Assembly: GCA_007117785.1 (NCBI GenBank) | Contig: SKFV01000288.1 | Coordinates: 1 to 7,053, forward strand | Direction of reading: 5' to 3' | Source of the DNA: Pseudomonas sp. | GTDB lineage: Bacteria > Pseudomonadota > Gammaproteobacteria > Pseudomonadales > Pseudomonadaceae | Length of the DNA: 7,053 bases | Shown: one piece after another, positions 1-5,300 of the stretch | How positions within the stretch are numbered: the first letter of the stretch is position 1 | Layout: the number at the start of each line of letters is the position of its first letter | Translations under genes and position numbers: made by a program | Notes under the pieces: model-generated | What the model was told of the DNA's origin: nothing | Databases searched by the model: none | The model's input: only the letters and a program-made list of their open reading frames with translations

Positions 1-29
1 CTATACTCTTTCATGCGTGTTTATTGTTC

Positions 30-37
30 TATTTATC
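30..37 (-). promoter_or_regulatory. Late-promoter-like GATAAATA after the chaperone gene
   Basis: GATAAATA on the minus strand differs from the T4 late octamer by one base and fits the looser NATAAATA form described for cyanophage late promoters. It lies in the intergenic segment after the chaperone stop and points towards the next gene beyond base 1. An ATG at 14-12 opens a frame that runs off the window, but no Shine-Dalgarno sequence precedes it, so I do not call that gene. Confidence 0.35.
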
Positions 38-47
38 ATCTTTTTTG

Positions 48-75
48 TTGACATAATCCGAAGGTATGGTATAAT
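48..75 (+). promoter_or_regulatory. Consensus sigma70-type promoter pointing antisense to the late genes
   Basis: On the plus strand a perfect TTGACA (48-53) is followed, after 16 bases, by a perfect TATAAT (70-75). A TGG just before the -10 gives an extended -10 (TGGTATAAT). Transcription would start near 82 and run into the chaperone gene in antisense. No credible plus-strand gene follows anywhere in the window; the first plus-strand ATG downstream (115) opens only 8 codons. It may drive an antisense RNA, or it may be fortuitous in A/T-rich intergenic DNA. Confidence 0.5.
52..68 (-). other. Possible small CUUCGG-capped hairpin in the intergenic segment
   Basis: In the sense of the late transcript, CATACCTTCGGATTATG places a C(UUCG)G tetraloop between CATA and TATG arms. 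The 4-bp outer stem and the closing C-G pair are separated by a 1x2 internal loop. T4 is known for stable CUUCGG hairpins between genes. The stem here is short and no T-run follows, so it is not a convincing terminator; it could protect a 3' end. Confidence 0.2.
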
Positions 76-84
76 AGATTTATC

Positions 85-699
85 TTATATAAAATCTGGT
101 TTGATTGGCCAATCAATGTTGTTAGGAAAGTGTTTTTGCTGAGGGACATCAAGAAGTTGCTGACGATAAACTGCTATGGCTTCTTGTTGGCTTGAGCTGA
201 ATGAGTTCCATCTCAGTGGATTCATCACAACAAAGTCAAGTTCATCTAACATCTCATTTCGGTTTTTTCTGGCTTCATCTTTTTGATACTCTATTGCTTC
301 TTTTTTTGTGATCTTTCCGATCTCAACGAGTTTTTCAAATGTTTCAGCAGTCTTTATTGTTTTCTTGTCGTCATCTAAGTATTGCATTAGTTCTAGCTTG
401 ATAGAACCTTCTTTAGCAAAATCGTATTCATTTTTATATACTAAAGAATCATTTTCTATTTTTTGCAATACAGTTCCAGCAGGCAAACCATCATTACCAT
501 CCGACTTTTCTAAGTCTATCAAACCTTCGCTTACTAGCTGAACAATTGGTTTCAGATTCCATTTGGTATCGAACATTCGTATATCATCGCCAATATGAAT
601 ACCATCATGTAGACTAACTTCTTTCCATGCGCCATTTGGTTTTTTTGGTGCTGATATAAGTTCTACTACGATATTATCTTTGATTCTTATATATTCCAT
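85..699 (-). CDS. Probable tail fibre assembly chaperone
   Basis: A 204-residue protein directly downstream of the fibre, where phages usually place the assembly partner of that fibre. The N-terminal part has the pattern GIHIGDDIRMFDTKWNLKP (33-51) followed by VSEGLI, typical of small phage fibre-associated proteins. The middle (about 95-150) is highly charged and probably helical. The C-terminal block matches the phage tail assembly chaperone pattern: a basic RKNRNEMLDELD helix (144-155), then YRQQLLDVPQQ (178-188) and FPNNIDWPIKPDFI (191-204). This is the same YRQxLxDxxxQ...FPxxxxWPxxP signature seen in Tfa-like and T4-like marine phage chaperones. It is expected to act in the cytoplasm of the infected cell, helping fibre trimers fold or assemble, and may be absent from the finished virion. 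The start ATG at 699 follows the fibre stop by 11 bases, with a strong AAGGAG 7 bases upstream. No membrane segment is visible. The assignment rests on motif memory and gene order. Confidence 0.8.
   Translation of the reverse strand: MEYIRIKDNIVVELISAPKKPNGAWKEVSLHDGIHIGDDIRMFDTKWNLKPIVQLVSEGLIDLEKSDGNDGLPAGTVLQKIENDSLVYKNEYDFAKEGSIKLELMQYLDDDKKTIKTAETFEKLVEIGKITKKEAIEYQKDEARKNRNEMLDELDFVVMNPLRWNSFSSSQQEAIAVYRQQLLDVPQQKHFPNNIDWPIKPDFI
101..116. repeat. Perfect 16-bp palindrome TTGATTGGCCAATCAA
   Basis: This is an exact inverted repeat with no spacer, in the codons for the conserved N-I-D-W-P-I-K end of the chaperone. It lies about 20 bases downstream of the expected start of the plus-strand promoter at 48-75. 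As RNA it could form a 6-bp stem with a GGCC loop, which is weak. As DNA it has the symmetry of a dimer-binding operator. Part of it is constrained by the encoded protein motif, so chance is a real alternative. Confidence 0.4.
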
Positions 700-706
700 T
701 CTATAG

Positions 707-713
707 CTCCTTA
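707..713 (-). promoter_or_regulatory. Ribosome binding site of the assembly-chaperone gene, fused to the fibre stop
   Basis: TAAGGAG on the minus strand contains both the fibre TAA stop (711-713) and a strong AAGGAG (707-712), 7 bases before the ATG at 699. Ribosomes finishing the fibre would sit on this site, so the two proteins are likely produced in a coupled way. Confidence 0.85.
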
Positions 714-2150
714 TGCAGTTCTTACCCAGACGCGGATTGTTCTGTTTCTCGGTCTTGTTTCGGTGCCAGATCTTACGTTAGGATCATCATTGGTATCAAA
801 TCTAATAATTCTTGTTTGATTGCTCGAGGCTGACCTCCCTGTTCGATCTCCGACATTATTTCTAGCAGAAAATGGACCTGTAGCTACTTTTGTACCTCTA
901 AGACCCTCAAAACCATGTCCATTAGTATTACCGATTTCACCAAATATTCTTTGAATTTGATCTAATTGAATACCTGCACCGAATGCTGTTGCGTTGTTTC
1001 CAGGTGTCCTGAAGAATATGCCTTCATTGTCAAATATAGCAGACCATGAACCACCGAACAGAGAACTAGGTGCGCTATAACCGGGAAACTGTATGTACAC
1101 AGCACCGACTGGCATAGCTCTTGCGGTAATTGCAGCTGCAGTTCTACGTGGAGTCATGGTTTTAGATGAACTAGTTCCAGCAGTTGCTTCACCAACACTT
1201 GCTTCAGCAATATCTATTGTAATATTAGATCCAAGCGGGCCACCACCAGATAAACCATTTCCAGCAGTTATATTGGTCGCAGCATTTGCAGGTACAAACC
1301 CATTGAATGTAGATGCACTGATATTACCTATAGCAGTTAATGTTGTAGCATGAAAAGGTCCATCATAATTCATTCGATTAGATGATGATGAATTACTTGG
1401 GTTTGATGTACCGCCATAAAACCGTGCTGGCGACCTTACGTGACCATTATATTGAGGTAGCCCAGCAGTTGCATCAGAAGCTCTTACCCCTCTTTCTATG
1501 TTGAGTCTGCCCGAAGTTATCTTATCAGCATTGAGATTGGGTATTCTATCAGGGTTAAGTGTCCCAGCAGTGATTTTATCTGCATTCAAGTTTGGAATTC
1601 TAGCAGCATTGAGCGTCCCACTAGAAACATTATTTGCATTCAGATTAGTCAGCAATGAGCCATTGCCTTGAAGTTCATTTGCAGCAAGCCTACCTGATTG
1701 ACTGATTGTTACTTGTGGGGTTGATGCACCTTCTGTGCCGATTCCAAATCCAGATGACGAAGAAACTGTTTGTTGGCCAATAACCCATCTTGCATTGCCA
1801 CCATTGATCATCCGTAAAATTGGCTTATTGCCAGATGAAGTCTGTAGATCAAAGATGTTTTCAATGCTGCTTTGAATCTTCATTGGTGAAGATGAAACGA
1901 TTTGTTCATCAGAATCAACTGCTCTTTCTAGAGTAAGAACTGACAGATTTCCAATAGTTCCATTGCTAGATGTCAATGTGTTTGCAGTGAATGTTCCAGT
2001 AATAGCTGCATTGCCAGTAACCTCAACTGGTGAGCCAAGACCAGCTAACAGCACATTAGAGTTGACTAGATCAACAAGTTCGTTTGTTTTATTGATCCAA
2101 ACCTGAAATGTATCAGAGTTTTGAACGTTTGTAATACTTGTGTTGCTCAC
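711..2150 (-). CDS. Tail fibre protein with C-terminal host-contacting tip domain
   Basis: A 479-residue phage tail fibre, probably a distal adhesin forming a trimer. Residues 1-40 form a conserved-looking attachment segment (TFQVWINKTNELVDLVNSN), as seen at the N-terminus of marine myovirus fibres. The shaft is Ser/Thr/Asn/Gly-rich. It includes three 18-residue repeats at 169-222 (consensus NLNADKITSGTLNxxRIP) and a GNGLSGGGPLGSNITIDI segment at 297-314. A linker with the pattern EATAGTSSSKTMTPRRTAAAI (321-341) precedes the tip. The tip starts at PVGAVYIQFPG (347-357), continues with SLFGGSWSAIF, FFRTPGN and LDQIQRIFGEIG, and ends GTETRPRNRTIRVWVRTA. This matches the widespread fibre-tip family carrying D-x-I-x-x-I-x-G and E-x-R-P-x-N motifs, not the HxH metal-binding needle tip of T4 gp37. 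Translation starts at GTG: an in-frame TAG lies two codons upstream and the next ATG is at residue 90. A GGAG sits 8 bases before the start. A late promoter lies 37 bases upstream. The receptor is unknown. Confidence 0.87.
   Translation of the reverse strand: MSNTSITNVQNSDTFQVWINKTNELVDLVNSNVLLAGLGSPVEVTGNAAITGTFTANTLTSSNGTIGNLSVLTLERAVDSDEQIVSSSPMKIQSSIENIFDLQTSSGNKPILRMINGGNARWVIGQQTVSSSSGFGIGTEGASTPQVTISQSGRLAANELQGNGSLLTNLNANNVSSGTLNAARIPNLNADKITAGTLNPDRIPNLNADKITSGRLNIERGVRASDATAGLPQYNGHVRSPARFYGGTSNPSNSSSSNRMNYDGPFHATTLTAIGNISASTFNGFVPANAATNITAGNGLSGGGPLGSNITIDIAEASVGEATAGTSSSKTMTPRRTAAAITARAMPVGAVYIQFPGYSAPSSLFGGSWSAIFDNEGIFFRTPGNNATAFGAGIQLDQIQRIFGEIGNTNGHGFEGLRGTKVATGPFSARNNVGDRTGRSASSNQTRIIRFDTNDDPNVRSGTETRPRNRTIRVWVRTA
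1485..1646 (-). repeat. Three tandem 18-residue (54-base) repeats in the fibre shaft
   Basis: The fibre gene encodes three consecutive units at residues 169-186, 187-204 and 205-222: NLNANNVSSGTLNAARIP, NLNADKITAGTLNPDRIP and NLNADKITSGRLNIERGV. The protein repeat is clearer than the DNA repeat, since synonymous codons differ between units. Such repeats form beta-rich trimeric shaft segments in phage fibres, and unit number can change by recombination to alter fibre length. The third unit has drifted at its end (ERGV in place of xRIP). Confidence 0.85.
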
Positions 2151-2326
2151 AATCTAGACTCCAATTTTTGTATCGTATTATTTAGATTATTTATACACAC
2201 CCTCAATGAACGAACTTCTTCTTTGAGTTGCTGGAACTCTTTCTCTTTTTTCTTTTCTCTTCTGTATTTTTGTAGTTCGGTGACATCAGTTTCTACCAAT
2301 GCCTTTGAATGTGAGTCTCGTATCAT
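2147..2326 (-). CDS. 59-residue charged coiled-coil-like protein of unknown function
   Basis: This short gene fills what would otherwise be a gap between the large structural gene and the fibre gene. The ATG at 2326 overlaps the upstream TGA (ATGA), and its own TGA overlaps the downstream GTG (GTGA). No other ATG, GTG or TTG precedes it in frame: a TGA lies eight codons upstream, so the start is well constrained. The protein begins MIRDSHSKALVETDVTELQK. A very basic stretch follows (YRREKKKEKEFQQLKEE, about 21-37), then a segment with leucine or isoleucine at roughly heptad spacing (L34, V38, L41, I45, L48, I52, L55, L59), which suggests a short coiled coil. Similar small Lys/Glu-rich proteins are known in tail-fibre regions of T4-like marine phages, but I know of no assigned function. 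Trimerisation, fibre attachment or an assembly role would be a guess. A weak AGAGG sits about 12 bases before the ATG, so translation probably depends on coupling. Confidence 0.85.
   Translation of the reverse strand: MIRDSHSKALVETDVTELQKYRREKKKEKEFQQLKEEVRSLRVCINNLNNTIQKLESRL
2159..2162 (-). promoter_or_regulatory. Ribosome binding site of the fibre gene (decides the GTG start)
   Basis: GGAG on the minus strand lies 8 bases before the GTG at 2150, inside the end of the 59-residue gene. Together with the in-frame TAG two codons upstream of the GTG and the GTGA overlap, it fixes the fibre start at this GTG. Confidence 0.75.
2188..2195 (-). promoter_or_regulatory. T4-type late promoter (TATAAATA)
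   Basis: A perfect copy of the T4 late promoter octamer, reading on the minus strand inside the 59-residue gene (codons for C44 to N47). T4-like phages read this element with a phage sigma-like factor (gp55) and co-activators, with no -35 box. Transcription would begin a few bases downstream, giving a leader of roughly 30 bases. That leader carries the GGAG of the fibre gene. I found no other perfect copy on either strand by eye. The placement directly before a virion gene is what a late promoter should show, but an A/T-rich coding stretch could produce it by chance. Confidence 0.7.
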
Positions 2327-5300
2327 TCGAATGCAATCCCTCTGTAGTCAAGAACTTTCGGAACATTGGCGACATTATCAGACAATAGATCAATGCGAAT
2401 TGCAAATGAACGGTAGCCCGTGTATGTGCCAGTATCATTTGAGTATTCAACAACACCACTATTTTTAGCAGAAGCAGGAATCTCAAACACAAACTCGTTG
2501 AAGTCACTCGTGTTCGAAGTGCTTGAGAACAAATCGCCACCAGATATAGCCTCAAGTTCAATCCACGGGTTGTTTCTCAACGACACTGGGTCTGCATCAT
2601 TCTTCACACGAATGTAGGTTTTGATGTCAGTTCCAACTGGTCGATATCCAGTCACATAGAGTCTAAAGTCTTCTGCATCAAACCCTTCTTGCAGCTCAAC
2701 CTTCTTTGAAATGTACTTTGCTGTTGTATCGGGATCATTTGTAATCTGATAGATGTAAGCAAACAACTGCGCAGTTTCAATGTCAACAACAGGTGTTGTG
2801 GTCGGAATGTCTTCCTTTTCTAAAGTAAGCACAAGACGCAAGTTCTTCTCTTGATCAGTGTCATTTGATTTACTGTAAATGATGCACCCGCGTTCATTGA
2901 ATGCTTTATTCGCAGCAAACTCAAATTCTCGAATGTATGGCAGACTTTGTTGCGCCAATGGATCTATTGCCTTTACTGCAATCTTCACATCAGTGTTTGC
3001 ATCAGTGACGCGATTGATCATTGACTGGATGTAACTGAGTTCAATGTTATCAACAGTTCCTATTTGACCAGTTGCATCACTGTCCAAGCCTCTAACAATA
3101 TCAGTTGCTGTGAAGATTCTTGCTTCTCTTGCAGATGATTTTTCAAGAATGAGAAGATCAGGTTTTCTTGGATTGAAATATGCGACTTCACCAGCAACGA
3201 TTGGGCGTGATTGGAATGTGCCACCGAATGTAGGAATTTTATCCACTACTATTTCGTTATTAGAAACAATCGAAACAACGCCAAAGATTTCTTTGTCACC
3301 TTGTGAATTTTCTACATAGAAATAGTCACCTTGGTCATATGTTGATAGACCAGAACCAGTCACTGTGTTTGTGGCTGTTGACAGATTAACAGCAAATGTA
3401 GCAGTTCCTTTGAATGCATACGCAAACTCGCCATTTCTGAACTTGCCTGATGTTGCACCAAGACGAAAGAACTCATAGTCGGTTGTTTCAAGCTCTACGG
3501 TGCCGATGTTCACATTGAAGTTGTAGCGATACATGTCAAATTTGATGTCTTCATCCTGATAGGCAGTCCATGCGCGGTTGTTTGTTGATGTGAATAGCAC
3601 ACCATCACCCCAGTCAGCATTTACAGAGGCACCAGTTGCAAGATCTACGCCACCTGGTTTTGTTGTAAAAATCAGGTAGTCTGGATCATCAGCATCTGGT
3701 TGAATGACAATAGAGTATTCCTTTTCAGCATCTAATCTCACTGGAGCATCAAAGATTACTTGAGTGGCTACTGTTCCATCATCTGAAACATTGACTTCAG
3801 ATGAACGAAGGTGTTTCTTTCCGAAAGCAACAACTTCCCATGCAGGATATCCATTCTCAACTTCTCGAATCTGAATAGTGACGCCATTAGTCGGACTCTT
3901 TCTCTTGAAGTATAGATCGATTCCACTGACAAAAAGAGCATCAGCATTTCGTGTCATTGTGTCCTTGACAAAGAATGTTTGTGCAAGAGGACATTTATTT
4001 CTCCGGCCTCTCTGAACTTCTCTTGTCATAACTGTTCTTGTAGAACGTTCTTCTAGAACTTGAATGTCAGGAAATCTTGTTGACAGAGTAAGTCCAGCCT
4101 TTTCGACATCAAAGTTGTATGCATTGTACTTTAGTTTACCTATAGATGCTGCCGCACTATCAATGTTTTCAAACGAATCAACATCAGCAATGACAAGTTC
4201 CCGTTCTCCTACAAAGAAAGTTGATTCGGGAATTCTAAAGATTGCAAACAGTTCACCGTTTTCATTTGTTCTAATTGAGGAGCCATAGCTGCCATTTCTC
4301 ACAACTCTTTGAGCTAGATTCCCAGCAACATCTTGTGCAAACCGACCGGGTGCAATGTGTGCATCTACATCAATTTCATCAAAGAAGAAATAGTGGCGAG
4401 TATTAGGTCTCAATCCATACATTTCAATCTGAACTTCACGAGAACGGATGAAAGGTCTGAACTGGAAGTTTGTTACAAAGTCACCAACAAAGTTTTCTTC
4501 AACATCACCAGGAGTGACACTCAGTTCTCTAAATATGTCTTCCCATTCTTGGAATGTTTGTGTTGTTGTGACTGTTCTTCTTCTCTTACCACTACCAACT
4601 TGTGAAGTCGATGTTTCATTCCATTGTCTCAATAGAACAGATTGTTCAGACGTCAATGGGACAAATTCACTCAGAGCCTCTGTAAAGTCAATGAATGGTT
4701 GTGCAAGATCGAGATCTAGTTCAACTGGATTTGTAACAGTGTCATAGGCAACATCATACTCAGGTGTCAGAGCACCCACACCAATGAAGCTGTAGACATT
4801 GCTTGTACAGGATCTAAAGCTAGTTGCATACTGCTGTTTCAAGAATCGAACAATACGATTTGAAGATAGTGTCGTAACTGGACCTATCGTATCAGTTCCA
4901 TCAGTGTCTTTGGCTCTCAGATCCAATGGAAACTGTTTCAGACTTGGTCTGAGAGATGTTTCTGAAACGTCAACCGAAGAGTTGAAACTTGGGTCAGAAA
5001 CATCAGCAATAGATAGATCAGTGAATGGGTCGACTATGATGCCATTCTTAAACCTATTATTACCATTCTCGTCTTGAATCAACATGTTCGCAGTTGTTGT
5101 TTCAAGAGCAGACAATGTGACATAATAGACAAGTCGATCAAGTTTTCTTGATATCTTGTCAATGTCTTTCATTGTGTAAGTAGAAACAGTTTTAGCAGAC
5201 AATGAAATGGTTTCACCTCTACGGTTCAACCTAAATGCTTCTTCTGATGACAAAAGCGGAAAGCCAGGAACTCTAACTTCGGCAATGATGGTGTTTTCTT

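Noticed and set aside
1..14. Minus-strand ATG at 14 opening a frame (M-K-E-Y) that runs off the window
   Set aside because: Only four codons are visible and no Shine-Dalgarno sequence precedes it; it could equally be leader sequence of a gene starting beyond base 1.
1..39. Twelve-codon minus-strand frame from the ATG at 39 to the TAG at 1-3
   Set aside because: Too short, no ribosome binding site, and it overlaps the late-promoter-like element; nothing supports translation.
52..68. Rho-independent terminator after the chaperone gene
   Set aside because: The CUUCGG-capped stem is short and interrupted by an internal loop, and the sequence after it on the minus strand is A-rich with no T-run.
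308..541. Plus-strand frames across the chaperone, fibre and large genes (also 1093-1353, 2121-2468 and several between 3110 and 5077)
   Set aside because: All lie opposite strongly recognisable minus-strand genes, lack ribosome binding sites that I can see, and show no recognisable motifs; they are antisense shadows.
711..1110. T4 gp37/gp12-type metal-binding needle tip in the fibre
   Set aside because: No H-x-H motif is present in the C-terminal region (only a single histidine at residue 412); the motifs fit another fibre-tip family.
1485..1646. CRISPR-like or DNA-level direct repeat array
   Set aside because: The repeats are in-frame protein repeats of the fibre shaft with diverged codons and no spacers.
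2286..2561. 91-residue minus-strand frame over the 3' end of the large gene
   Set aside because: It is an out-of-frame shadow of a well-supported gene and overlaps the 59-residue gene; its composition (Leu/Cys/Thr-rich) looks random.
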